Assembly (NCBI RefSeq): GCF_036492635.1
Contig: NZ_AP025305.1
Coordinates: 2,666,001 to 2,730,000, forward strand
Source of the DNA: Aureibacter tunicatorum
Lineage (GTDB): Bacteria; Bacteroidota; Bacteroidia; Cytophagales; Cyclobacteriaceae
DNA length: 64,000 nucleotides
Direction: 5' to 3'
The notes under the pieces were generated by a model. It saw only the letters and a program-made list of their open reading frames with translations. It ran no database searches and was not told where the DNA came from. Within the stretch, counting starts at the first letter, position 1. Every line of letters begins with the position of its first letter. This document shows positions 1 to 8,915 of the stretch, one piece after another. A program made the translations under genes and the position numbers.

Positions 1-1110
1 GCGGAAAAGGCTCCATGTCGTTCACAGTAGCAGAAGCGTCGACATTAAAACTTTCAGGCATAACGTCTAGCAGTTCTTTCAAATTAGAATTCGAATTGTC
101 AATAATTATTTGATGCAAAGACTTACCTTTGAATTCCATTGGTCGAGGAACCAACGTATTTTGATTCAAAGCCATCCCTTTCAATTTATACTCTTCCTCG
201 TTCTTCTGGGCGCTAAAGTCTTTGAAGTTCAACCTAAAAGGAAAACCAAAGCTATTTTCAACATTAAAAGTGATACTTGGAGAAGCGAACTTCATATCTC
301 CTTCCAATTCGTCTCCAAACAAATCTATATCAAAGCTCGTCTGCCCCATATCTATTGCCATATGTCCAAAGTCTCCAAATACAGCTTTATATTGAACATC
401 TATCAATTTAACTCTGAACTCTAAAATATTTCCTACTGTACGATTAGCAGGGATATTCCCTTGCAGCGCCATACCCAATGTAAACCTATTTTTCACTTGA
501 GATTCATTTTCAAAAACTCCGGTCAAATAGGTCAATGGAATGTTAATTTGATTACTCTCACCTGTTTCTATACGAAGATTTTCCTTATGAACTCTCTCAC
601 CATCCTTCAATGAATAAACAACAATATTTGCATCCAATGGCAAATCACTAATAGGTTCAAACTCCAATGCCATTACACCTCCTTTAAACCATACAGAATC
701 CAATAATATATCATCTTCCATGTTCAACTCGAATTCAAACCGCTCTTCGGGAATATTCAATGGCGTGTCCTCATTAACTTCAAAAGGCGAATTGTTCAAT
801 GAAATTCTATCTGTAAACTGCTGATCATCAATTGAAATAATATCTTCGGCTTTTTGTGGATTAAGCTTTTCCTCCACTACCAAGACCAAATTTCCATCTC
901 GGCTTTCAACATTAACCGAACTATCCATCTCTGTCAAGAAGTCTTCAAAGCTGTAATTAAACTCGCCCATTGGCAATGAGCCGGGAATGTTAATATTAAG
1001 ACTGTCCGAATAACTATCCAAATTCGTTAACTCACTGATACAGCTTGTTTGATAACAAGCCAAAAGAACCAGAAAGCATTTTAAAATAATAGTAGGTGTT
1101 CTCTTCATAC
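1..1110 (-). CDS. Putative lipoprotein, 3' end outside window, frameshifted in signal peptide
   Basis: I do not recognise the family. Read from the ATG at 1110, the first ten codons give MKRTPTIILK, then the frame hits a stop near 1047. One frame over, from about 1084 down to base 1, the reading is open without interruption. It begins CFLVLLACYQTSC, the rest of a lipoprotein signal peptide ending in a lipobox Cys, followed by about 350 residues rich in Asp, Glu, Asn and Ser with alternating hydrophobic residues, which suggests beta-sandwich structure. The two frames meet in a run of six A (coding strand) at 1079-1084; five or eight A would restore one protein. The gene is therefore a pseudogene, a phase-variable gene or a sequence error. 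The 3' end lies outside the window. It is probably exported and anchored in a membrane. Confidence 0.6.
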
Positions 1111-1286
1111 CCTTCACATTTCGTTTACTAGGAATTCATATCAATAACACCCTTTAATTCAATAGGTTCTCAATCTCATATCACTATAAAACCTTTCTAT
1201 ATAACTATATGAAGTAATTTTACTTTCCATTATTTTTTAAAATTATTCTTATGAAAAATCAAACAATATGAAATAACTTAGCGTAT

Positions 1287-1309
1287 AGTACTATGTATTG
1301 CAAGGTACT
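1287..1309. promoter_or_regulatory. Imperfect palindrome, probable PadR operator
   Basis: A 23-base inverted repeat has half-sites AGTACTATG and CAAGGTACT around TATTG; seven of nine positions pair. It ends 15 bases before the ATG at 1325 of the PadR gene. PadR repressors commonly autoregulate from such sites. It also covers the alternative TTG start at 1298, which argues against that start. Binding is inferred. Confidence 0.5.
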
Positions 1310-1324
1310 TTAGAGACTACACAA

Positions 1325-1657
1325 ATGAAAATAGAAAACACCAAAGCACAAATGCGAAAAGGTATATTGGAATTCTGCATACTCAAAATCATTTCCAGAG
1401 GTGAAGTATATGCTTCTGATATGCTGACAGAACTTAAAGACGCTAAAATAATGGTCGTGGAAGGGACCCTTTACCCTCTGCTTACCAGACTAAGAAAAGG
1501 CGGACTGCTCGACTACAGCTGGAAAGAATCCTCTTCTGGCCCGCCGAGAAAATATTATGAACTAACGGAAAAAGGTTTCCAATTTTTAGAAATGATGTCA
1601 TCCACTTGGCATGAACTTAAAGAATCGACAGACCTTATACTCAACACCAAAGCCTAA
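1325..1657 (+). CDS. PadR family transcriptional regulator
   Basis: This is a 110-residue winged-helix regulator of the short PadR class. Recognisable stretches are MRKGILEFCILKII, the EVYASDML helix, VVEGTLYPLLTRL (recognition helix region) and GPPRKYYELTEKG (the wing). The ATG at 1325 is preferred over an upstream in-frame TTG at 1298, because MKIENTKAQMRKG is a family-like N-terminus and the TTG sits inside a palindrome. The PspC-domain gene starts 7 bases after the stop, so the two are almost certainly co-transcribed. This PadR-PspC pairing is common in Bacteroidota, and the regulator probably represses its own operon. The ligand is unknown. Confidence 0.9.
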   Translation: MKIENTKAQMRKGILEFCILKIISRGEVYASDMLTELKDAKIMVVEGTLYPLLTRLRKGGLLDYSWKESSSGPPRKYYELTEKGFQFLEMMSSTWHELKESTDLILNTKA

Positions 1658-1664
1658 TCCCATC

Positions 1665-4016
1665 ATGAAAAAAAACATAAGCATAAATATTAGTGGAATA
1701 ATATTCCATATCGAAGAAGACGGATTCGAAAAGCTTCAAAAATACCTCAAAGAAATTCGAAAATATTTCTCAACTTTTGAAGACAATGAAGAAATCATTG
1801 ACGATATCGAAAATAGAATCGCTGAAGTATTTCTTACCAAACTTGACAAAAACAAACAAGTAATATCACTTGAGGATGTCGAGGAAATAATTTCTATGAT
1901 GGGCAGTATTGAAGACTTCAAAGAAGTTGAGGACCAGCCATTTATAGAAGAAAATGAAGAAGAAAAAGTCCATAACACGCCCCCTTCAAACAAAAAATTA
2001 TACAGAGATACTCAAAGAAAGCTATTGGCAGGCGTTCTTGCAGGTCTTGGGCATTACTTCAAAGTAGACAGTATTTGGCTAAGGCTAATATTCCTGTGCC
2101 TAGCCTTCGGTATTTTTTGGTTTCCACCTATTTTCTTCGGATTGTTTATCTCATACATCATCATGTGGATCATTGTCCCGGCTAAAGATGACTTGGAAGA
2201 ACAAAAATTCAACCGCAAACTATTTAGAGATCCAAACAATAAGATTATCAGCGGATCGGCGAGCGGTATTGCTTCATATTTAGGCGTTGATGCTATTGTA
2301 ATTCGATTGGTATTTATACTTTCTTTCTTTCTTGGTGGAACTGGCATATTGATTTATATCATTATATGGTCCATCACACCCAAGGCTAAATCATTCAGTG
2401 ACAGAGTCCAGATGAAAGGAGAACCTATAACACTTTCAAATATTGAAAATTCTATCAAGTCAAAACTTGAAACCGATGAAAAAGAGGAGTCTGTTCTTGC
2501 GAAAATAATATTGCTTCCTTTCAGAGTGCTTTCATCTGTATTTGAATATCTTGGCAAGCATATGAAACCGCTTTTAATCTTCTTAAAAGATGCCATCAGT
2601 ATAATCACAGGTGTAGTATTTATTCTTGTTGGAGTCGTGACTTTTTGCATGAGCATAATATTCCTGCTAATTGTAGTAGGCCTAGTAAATTTTGATTTTG
2701 GAACTTTTCCAGCGGCACTGTTCATTCATAGCTTCCCGATTGGAATCTACTTCTTCACTATAATGATTATGATTCCGCCATTGGCATATTTAATCATACT
2801 CGGGCTAGTGTTAATCAAAAATGATTTAAAAATAAAGTCAGGAATCCATTGGGCATTGCTAAGTCTTTTCTGCATCGGAATAATCGGAAGCGTGGTTGTA
2901 TCAACTCAAATAGCTACTTCATTTAGCCAAATTGAAACGGCAAAGTCCGAAGAGACATTGAATTTGAATGGTGAAATCATCATGATTAATAGCAATAAAA
3001 TCAATGGCTATAAAGCTCATCAAGTAAATGATCTTCAAATTGAAGGCTATAATGGAAAGTCCATAAAAATCATTGAACTAAAAGAATCCCATGGCAAAAA
3101 CAAAGAAATGGCAATGCTCAGAGCCGGAGACATCTCCTACTCTTATACAATAAATGACTCTACTTTGACTTTGGATGACTCTTATTTCTTCAAGCCTGAG
3201 TCAAAGTTTAGAGATCAAAAGCTTCGCTTGAGACTTTTCATCCCATATGACCAAAAATTCACTATTGACGAAGACCTAGACAATATACTAGATAAGAATA
3301 TTTTATACAGATTTGGCTACGACGAAAATATGCTGGATAATAATGTATGGTATTTTGACAAGCAAAATGATCTGGTTTGTCAATCATGCAATTTGTCTCA
3401 AGGAAATCTCAATACAGAGAGCCTGAAAGACATAATCTTTGAAGAAATTATCATCGATGGGAATCTCGATATTTCATCTACAATCGGGAATAACTTAGGA
3501 ATCGAAATTTCAAATGAAATTCGCAACAAACTCGATATCGCTCAAAGCGATGAAATTTTATACTTGTCAAACCCTAACAAGGGTCGAATAAACGCTGATA
3601 TAAATATCCCAACAGGTGTCAAAAAAATCATTCTAGAAGGAAAAGCGACGCTCAACGCTAACTTTGAAAATGTAGACAAAATTGAACTTATCTTAAATGG
3701 ACACTCTCAATTAATCGCTTCAAATATTGACGCTAAAAAAATAGAGCTAGAGCTTTACGATAATTCCAAAGCAACATTGTCAGGCAAAACCGTGGACTTG
3801 GAAATAGAAGGCAATGAAAATTCCACAATATCAGCCAAAGAGCTTATTAGCTCAAATATCGAAATAGAACTTACAGAATCAGCTAAAGCCGAAATCAGCC
3901 CTGAAGAAAAGCTCAGTGCCAAAACTTATAACAACAGCTTAATAAACTATTGGGGATCTCCAAAAAATATCAACACCAATATCAAAGGAAACAGTGAAGT
4001 AAATAAAAAAGATTAA
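1665..4016 (+). CDS. Two-PspC-domain envelope stress protein with C-terminal adhesin-head-like region
   Basis: The 783-residue membrane protein has a soluble, acidic N-terminal region (about 1-105), then two PspC domains (about 112-172 and 186-238). Each carries an R-K-L-x-x-G-V-type start and a hydrophobic helix. Several further membrane helices follow at about 310-420. The C-terminal half is extracytoplasmic and ends in beta-helix-like repeats (about 545-770) resembling the DUF2807 'head GIN' region. PspC proteins sense or stabilise the cytoplasmic membrane. The start is ATG 1665, beginning MKKNISINISG; an in-frame ATG at 1611 would overlap the PadR gene and is less likely. A hairpin terminator follows. 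The role in envelope stress is inferred from the family and the PadR partner. Confidence 0.85.
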   Translation: MKKNISINISGIIFHIEEDGFEKLQKYLKEIRKYFSTFEDNEEIIDDIENRIAEVFLTKLDKNKQVISLEDVEEIISMMGSIEDFKEVEDQPFIEENEEEKVHNTPPSNKKLYRDTQRKLLAGVLAGLGHYFKVDSIWLRLIFLCLAFGIFWFPPIFFGLFISYIIMWIIVPAKDDLEEQKFNRKLFRDPNNKIISGSASGIASYLGVDAIVIRLVFILSFFLGGTGILIYIIIWSITPKAKSFSDRVQMKGEPITLSNIENSIKSKLETDEKEESVLAKIILLPFRVLSSVFEYLGKHMKPLLIFLKDAISIITGVVFILVGVVTFCMSIIFLLIVVGLVNFDFGTFPAALFIHSFPIGIYFFTIMIMIPPLAYLIILGLVLIKNDLKIKSGIHWALLSLFCIGIIGSVVVSTQIATSFSQIETAKSEETLNLNGEIIMINSNKINGYKAHQVNDLQIEGYNGKSIKIIELKESHGKNKEMAMLRAGDISYSYTINDSTLTLDDSYFFKPESKFRDQKLRLRLFIPYDQKFTIDEDLDNILDKNILYRFGYDENMLDNNVWYFDKQNDLVCQSCNLSQGNLNTESLKDIIFEEIIIDGNLDISSTIGNNLGIEISNEIRNKLDIAQSDEILYLSNPNKGRINADINIPTGVKKIILEGKATLNANFENVDKIELILNGHSQLIASNIDAKKIELELYDNSKATLSGKTVDLEIEGNENSTISAKELISSNIEIELTESAKAEISPEEKLSAKTYNNSLINYWGSPKNINTNIKGNSEVNKKD

Positions 4017-4030
4017 ATGATAAAAGCAAT

Positions 4031-4070
4031 AAAGGTTGGGACAGAAGAAATTCTGTTCAACCTTTATTTA
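4031..4070 (+). terminator. Rho-independent-type hairpin after the PspC gene
   Basis: The arms AAAGGTTGGGACAGAA and TTCTGTTCAACCTTT pair with one bulge around GAAA. The site lies 15 bases past the PspC stop. It would end the PadR-PspC transcript before the vsr gene. Confidence 0.65.
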
Positions 4071-4118
4071 CCTTTGCAAAGTTTTTGAGTACTTTTTCTC
4101 AAAAAGCGCTATATTTCA

Positions 4119-4550
4119 TTGACAGATACCATATCTAAATCATCTCGATCGAGATTAATGTCTAAAATCAGATCGAAAAACACAAAGCCAGAGCTAGTTG
4201 TAAGAAAAAAACTACATTCGATGGGCTTTAGATTCAACCTATACGGAAGGTACAAAAATACCACTCTGCCCGGCAAGCCGGACATTGTCCTGCCTAGGTA
4301 TAAAACTGTTATATTCATCAATGGATGCTTCTGGCATGGCCATCAAAATTGCAAGAATTTCAGACTGCCAAAGTCCAATGTATTTTACTGGAAAAAGAAA
4401 ATCCGAAACAACATCTTGCGTGATAAGAAAAACTATGCCTCACTAATAGAGCTAGGCTGGAAAGTCCTTATCATTTGGGAATGCGAATTGAAGAAAAGCA
4501 TTGCGGAAAAGAACATCCAGGCTTTAACATTGAAGATTTTAAACAAATAA
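4119..4550 (+). CDS. vsr: Very short patch repair endonuclease (Vsr)
   Basis: The 143-residue protein matches the Vsr family, which nicks 5' of the T in T:G mismatches left by deamination of 5-methylcytosine. The N-terminal RSRLMSKIRSKNTKPE motif, GKPDIVLP (catalytic Asp), GCFWHGHQNC (catalytic His plus zinc ligands), the LRDKKN Asp and the C-terminal WEC Cys are all present, so it looks active. The start is TTG 4119; ATG 4158 would cut the conserved N-terminus. No DNA-cytosine methyltransferase lies in the window, although Vsr is normally adjacent to one. The gene is convergent with the next gene, 24 bases away. Confidence 0.93.
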   Translation: MTDTISKSSRSRLMSKIRSKNTKPELVVRKKLHSMGFRFNLYGRYKNTTLPGKPDIVLPRYKTVIFINGCFWHGHQNCKNFRLPKSNVFYWKKKIRNNILRDKKNYASLIELGWKVLIIWECELKKSIAEKNIQALTLKILNK

Positions 4551-4574
4551 CTAAGTCTGCAATCTATTCGTTTG

Positions 4575-5315
4575 TTAATCTCTTTGCGCCAGCATTGCCA
4601 ATAAATTCAATATTTCAATATACAACCACACTAAAGTAACCATAAGGCCAAAAGCTCCATACCATTCCATATATTTTGGCAAACCCGACTCTTCCCCTCT
4701 GACGATAAAATCAAAATCCAAAACAAGATTCAACGCTGCGATAATAATCGCAAAAATAGTAAAACCAATACTAAATAGACTTCCGCTATACAAAAAACCC
4801 GAATGCACTCCAAACAAACTCAAAATCCATGAGAAAAGATACACCAAAAAAATACCTCCTGTTGCGGCGAACACTCCCATTCGAAATTTATTCGTCACTT
4901 TTACCAAGCCCATTTTATAAATGATCAACATAGTTAATAATGTCCCCATAGTTCCCATCACTGCCTCAATAGCAATGCCTGGATATGACCTCTCAAAGAC
5001 CCCTGATACAGCGCCTAAAAATAATCCTTCGAATACAGCATAAATTGGGGCAGTGAATCTAGCCCACTCCATTTTGAATGCTGTTACCAAAGCCAACAAA
5101 AATCCACCAATAGCCCCCATCATCGCCAAACCTCCCATATTAGCCCCTTGCAATGTCTGAGCAAAAGTATACATCGCGCATACAACGATAATCAGCGACA
5201 ACAGAATCGCTTTAGTTGCCGCTCCCTGAGCACTCATCACACCTTGGCCTTGAGAAATTGTAGATCGGTTTTCCAGACTTCTAAATACTGGATTTGATGT
5301 TTTGGTAATATTCAT
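4575..5315 (-). CDS. Bax inhibitor-1/YccA family membrane protein
   Basis: The 246-residue integral membrane protein has a short soluble N-terminus with a QGQGVMS segment and about seven hydrophobic helices. Features of the family's bacterial branch include the FEGLFLGAVSG segment, the conserved Asp region in ALNLVLDFDFI and the MEWYGAFGLMVTLVWLYIEIL end. Related proteins act as pH-sensitive calcium leak channels or modulators of FtsH-type proteolysis; which applies here is unknown. It is transcribed divergently from xseA with 172 bases between starts. Length fits the family. Confidence 0.9.
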   Translation of the reverse strand: MNITKTSNPVFRSLENRSTISQGQGVMSAQGAATKAILLSLIIVVCAMYTFAQTLQGANMGGLAMMGAIGGFLLALVTAFKMEWARFTAPIYAVFEGLFLGAVSGVFERSYPGIAIEAVMGTMGTLLTMLIIYKMGLVKVTNKFRMGVFAATGGIFLVYLFSWILSLFGVHSGFLYSGSLFSIGFTIFAIIIAALNLVLDFDFIVRGEESGLPKYMEWYGAFGLMVTLVWLYIEILNLLAMLAQRD

Positions 5316-5487
5316 CTGAATTTCAGGTTTGTCATAGTTCTAAGACTAATTTTTTCTATTATTGTTATTTATTAACTCAACCAAAACCTCATGCTCATGG
5401 AATTTAATAGAAACCGCCTGAAATTAACAATCATAGTATAAACAAATTAGTCTAAAACCTTATATCACTATAACCTTAAAGTGAGAA

Positions 5488-6798
5488 ATGGAAAATATAA
5501 AACTTAGCGACTTAACAAACATTGTCAAAAAAACTATCAATAAAAATCTCTCACTGTCCTACTGGGTCATTGCTGAAGTTAGTCAAATAAGCCTAAATGC
5601 TTCAGGACATTGTTACCTAGAGCTAGTTGAGAAAGAGAATAATCAAATCAAAGCCAAAATCAGAGCCAATATATGGGCTTTTACATACCGTAAAATAATT
5701 AGTTGGTTTGAGCAATCAACCGGAAACAGATTGCAAGTCGGCATGAAAATCCTTGCTAATGCGAATGTCGATTTCCATCCAGTATTTGGCTTAAGCCTAA
5801 CAATCAACGACATAGACCCAAGCTATACACTAGGCGAAAAAGCCAAGGAAAAACTTGCTATTATCAATGCCCTGCAAAAAGATGGGATCATGGATATGAA
5901 CAAGGACTTGGAATTGCCTACGGTACTGCAAAATATCGCGGTAATCAGTTCAAATACAGCAGCGGGTTTTGAAGATTTTCAAAATCAATTGCTGGGCAAT
6001 TCACAAGGACTAAAATTCAACATTTCCCATTTCCCCTCCATTATGCAAGGAGAAAAGGCTGAAAACAGCATCATACAAGCCTTGTATGCGATTCATGATG
6101 AGATTGATCAATTTGATTGCGTAGCTATCATTAGAGGCGGAGGTTCTAAAATAGACTTGGACTGCTATGACACTTACAACTTAGCGGCTCACATAGCACA
6201 GTTCCCTATCCCTGTTTTGACAGGCATAGGACATGACAGGGACGAATCAATAGCCGATATGGTAGCTCATACATCTTTTAAAACACCTACAGCTGTTTCT
6301 GCATTCATAATTGAAAAATCAGTGGAGTTTGACGGAATGTTGAACTATTATTTTCAAAAAATTCTGGAAAGCACACAGCAGCGATTAAGCGCTGAAAATT
6401 TAAAACTAACTAAGCTAAGCCAAAATATCAAAATATATTCGACTGACAGACTTCACTTCGAAAGCAATAAGCTTCGCTCTATTGGAAACAGAATTTCAGC
6501 AAGCTCCAGCAAGCGCATATTTACTAAAAACCAAGAATTCGAAGCCATTTTTGAGAAAATAAAGTTTAAAACGCTCTCAAGAATAGAACGCGAGAAGCAC
6601 AAATTGGATATGCAATACAAAACCATTGCCTTATTGCATCCAAATAGAATAATGGAAAGAGGATATTCCATCACTTTGCTTAATGGGAAAGTCATTAACA
6701 ACAATTCGAAAATCAACATTGGCGATAATATTGAGACAATTGTCAAAGACATAAAAATTAGCAGTAAAATAACGAATACCGAAACATATGGAAATTGA
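5488..6798 (+). CDS. xseA: Exodeoxyribonuclease VII large subunit
   Basis: XseA is the catalytic subunit of exonuclease VII, which degrades single-stranded DNA from both ends. The 436-residue protein has an N-terminal OB-fold (about 1-100, with YWVIAEVSQ and GHCYLELVEK), then the nuclease domain. Conserved stretches are VISSNTAAGFEDFQNQL, AIIRGGGSKIDLDCYD, TGIGHDRDESIADMVAH and KTPTAVSAF. A long coiled region follows, and the family tail GYSITLLNGK is near the end. It overlaps xseB by 11 bases, so translation is probably coupled. The N-terminal extension seen in enterobacterial XseA is slightly reduced. Confidence 0.96.
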   Translation: MENIKLSDLTNIVKKTINKNLSLSYWVIAEVSQISLNASGHCYLELVEKENNQIKAKIRANIWAFTYRKIISWFEQSTGNRLQVGMKILANANVDFHPVFGLSLTINDIDPSYTLGEKAKEKLAIINALQKDGIMDMNKDLELPTVLQNIAVISSNTAAGFEDFQNQLLGNSQGLKFNISHFPSIMQGEKAENSIIQALYAIHDEIDQFDCVAIIRGGGSKIDLDCYDTYNLAAHIAQFPIPVLTGIGHDRDESIADMVAHTSFKTPTAVSAFIIEKSVEFDGMLNYYFQKILESTQQRLSAENLKLTKLSQNIKIYSTDRLHFESNKLRSIGNRISASSSKRIFTKNQEFEAIFEKIKFKTLSRIEREKHKLDMQYKTIALLHPNRIMERGYSITLLNGKVINNNSKINIGDNIETIVKDIKISSKITNTETYGN

Positions 6799-6985
6799 AA
6801 ATCTATCGTATAAAGAAGCGATGAAAAAATTAGAATCGATTTTGGAAAAGGTAGAAAACCCTGAAACCGATCTTGATGAACTGCTGTCTCTAATAGAGGA
6901 AGCGGGAAAACTAATGGAGTATTGCAAAGGCAAACTTCAGAATACTGAAGAAAAAATTAACAAATCAATCGAAAAACTAAACTAA
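6788..6985 (+). CDS. xseB: Exodeoxyribonuclease VII small subunit
   Basis: This 65-residue helical protein is the small subunit that coats the XseA coiled coil. It opens with LSYKEAMKKLESILEKVE and has the DLDELLSLIEEAGKLMEYC heptad region, as in the family. Its start lies inside the xseA 3' end, an overlap of 11 bases that keeps subunit synthesis coupled. Length is normal. Confidence 0.94.
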   Translation: MEIENLSYKEAMKKLESILEKVENPETDLDELLSLIEEAGKLMEYCKGKLQNTEEKINKSIEKLN

Positions 6986-7042
6986 TTAGTTTAAATTTTC
7001 ATTTAGCTTAACTAAATTTAATAGCCTATTAAATAGTTACGC

Positions 7043-8125
7043 ATGAACGACAGAAAAATCATTCACATTGACATGGACGCTTTTTACGCATCTGTAGAAG
7101 AGTTGAATGATCCTTCTTTAAAAAACAAACCTATCGCTGTAGGGGGAACGTCCAAAAGAGGCGTTCTTGCTACAGCCAATTATGAAGCCCGAAAATATGG
7201 AGTGAGATCCGCTATGCCTACGCACTTAGCTCTCAAGAAATGTCCTCATCTTATTCTTGTCAAGCCGCATTTTGACCAATACAAAAAGATTTCTCTACAA
7301 ATACGAGATATTTTCTACAGCTATACTGATTTGGTGGAACCTCTCAGTCTTGACGAAGCTTTTTTAGATGTAACCTCTCCCAAAAGGGGGCCTCATTCAG
7401 CGACACTGATCGCTGAGAATATTCGTAAAGAAATTTTCAAGGAAACAGGCCTTACGGCATCAGCTGGAGTATCAAATTGCAAATTTGTAGCGAAAGTTGC
7501 TTCCGATTACAACAAGCCTAATGGAATCACTATTGTCCCTCCCCATGAAATTGAAAGCTTTATTGAAGATCTAGACATCGAAAAATTCTTTGGGGTGGGC
7601 AAAGCAACTGCAAAAAAAATGCACGCCAACAATATTTTCAAAGGCAAAGACATCAAATCCTACTCTCTTAATCAACTAACAAAACTATTTGGTAAGACTG
7701 GACTTTTCTTTTACAATATATCCAGAGGCATTGATGAAAGGCCTGTTGTTCCGCATAGGACAAGAAAATCGTTAGGAGCTGAAAGAACCTTTGAAGAAAA
7801 TAAATTTGAACTGAATGCTCTTTTGCATTCCTTGGATAAAATCAGCGATGAAGTCTGGTCAAGAGCCACTAAGCAAAACATTTCAGGAAAGACAATCACT
7901 GTTAAAATCAAATACGCCGACTTCACACAAGTGACTCGCAGCAAAACCTTCAACCACACAATACGTTCTTCAGATGAGCTTTATCATATCGCCAAAGATA
8001 TCATGAGCGATAATTTCAATGAAAATTTGCAAATAAGACTACTAGGCATAACACTTTCGAAATTGGAAGGTATAACAATTATCAAGGCTGGGACACAACT
8101 GTCTATAGATTTTAACGTTTTTTAA
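7043..8125 (+). CDS. dinB: DNA polymerase IV (Y-family translesion polymerase)
   Basis: The 360-residue DinB polymerase copies past damaged bases without proofreading. HIDMDAFYASVEE near residue 8 supplies the first catalytic Asp and the steric gate region. PLSLDEAFLDV near residue 103 carries the catalytic Asp-Glu pair. GVSNCKFVAKVASD and the helix-hairpin-helix region (FFGVGKATAKKM) follow, then the little-finger domain. The tail QLSIDF resembles a sliding-clamp binding motif, so it should dock on DnaN. It sits 57 bases after xseB in a run of DNA-processing genes. No LexA box was recognised. Confidence 0.96.
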   Translation: MNDRKIIHIDMDAFYASVEELNDPSLKNKPIAVGGTSKRGVLATANYEARKYGVRSAMPTHLALKKCPHLILVKPHFDQYKKISLQIRDIFYSYTDLVEPLSLDEAFLDVTSPKRGPHSATLIAENIRKEIFKETGLTASAGVSNCKFVAKVASDYNKPNGITIVPPHEIESFIEDLDIEKFFGVGKATAKKMHANNIFKGKDIKSYSLNQLTKLFGKTGLFFYNISRGIDERPVVPHRTRKSLGAERTFEENKFELNALLHSLDKISDEVWSRATKQNISGKTITVKIKYADFTQVTRSKTFNHTIRSSDELYHIAKDIMSDNFNENLQIRLLGITLSKLEGITIIKAGTQLSIDFNVF

Positions 8126-8199
8126 ATAAGCAAATGATGATAAATCTCGTATTTATAAATAAGAAATTTACTATCTTGTAATGTCATAAACGATCGAGG

Positions 8200-8844
8200 A
8201 TGAAGAAAATCGCATATATAATAGCATTGATAGTCGCTTTACCACTTTTTGGCCATGCACAATATGTGACTGAAGTGGAAGGCTTTGACGAAATTAAGCC
8301 TACTAATACGGATCTAAATATGTTCTTCGCTACAGGTAGTTTTTACAATCCCTACATGGGCGGAAGAACTTCAGGCTATACCTACGGAATAGATGTTTCT
8401 CACAGAATCAATAAAGAAATAAAAACTATAGCCGGCACTAAAGCTGTAGCCTCCTATGGTGTGAGAGTAGTTCATATGAATGAAAACTACGGTCCGTACA
8501 GAATGACAACGACTATGGTGGGGCCTCAAATCTACTTGCCAATATCAAACAAGCTTGACCTAAATATGGAAGTATTGGTTGGTAATAGACAATACACTGG
8601 AGAAACCCTGATCATGAATGATGCTCACAATAGATCTGTCAATCAAGCAAATAATTTGGCTTACTCGGTCAATGCGCAACTTCATTACAAAATATCAGAT
8701 AATGCGCACTTGTTTCTTAATATCCAGTCAACAAATGTTGGCGCGGGCAATCCTTACGGATATGGTTACGGAGCAGGTTATCCAGGTTATGGTTATGGAA
8801 GGCCGACACCTTATGGCAGATATCCTGGATCAAGAATGTGGTAA
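8200..8844 (+). CDS. Secreted beta-barrel-like protein with Gly/Tyr-rich tail
   Basis: This 214-residue protein of unknown function has a clear signal peptide (about 1-20, ending FGHAQ). Residues 25-180 show alternating hydrophobic/polar strands with aromatic residues, as in small outer-membrane barrels (TGSFYNPYMGG, GPQIYLPISNKLDLNME, LAYSVNAQLHYKISD). The last 35 residues are a low-complexity Gly, Tyr and Pro tail with repeated GYGYG units. It probably resides in the outer membrane or periplasm. It stands alone between dinB and a strong terminator. Confidence 0.7.
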   Translation: MKKIAYIIALIVALPLFGHAQYVTEVEGFDEIKPTNTDLNMFFATGSFYNPYMGGRTSGYTYGIDVSHRINKEIKTIAGTKAVASYGVRVVHMNENYGPYRMTTTMVGPQIYLPISNKLDLNMEVLVGNRQYTGETLIMNDAHNRSVNQANNLAYSVNAQLHYKISDNAHLFLNIQSTNVGAGNPYGYGYGAGYPGYGYGRPTPYGRYPGSRMW

Positions 8845-8862
8845 TAATTACAACTCAATAAT

Positions 8863-8899
8863 AAAAAAGGTCATCATGAAAATCATGATGACCTTTTTT
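8863..8899. terminator. Strong bidirectional terminator
   Basis: A perfect 17-base-pair stem (AAAAAAGGTCATCATGA paired with its complement) has a three-base loop and runs of A and T on either side, so it works in both directions. It serves the convergent secreted-protein gene and gshF. Confidence 0.92.
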
Positions 8900-8915
8900 C
8901 ATATCCTTCTTTTAT

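Noticed and set aside
110-424. Plus-strand open frame of 104 codons at the window start
   Set aside because: It is antisense to the lipoprotein gene, whose frame here is continuous and has better coding character; the plus-strand frame is a shadow.
1298-1324. TTG start for the PadR gene
   Set aside because: It lies within the palindrome and adds nine residues unlike the family N-terminus; ATG 1325 fits better.
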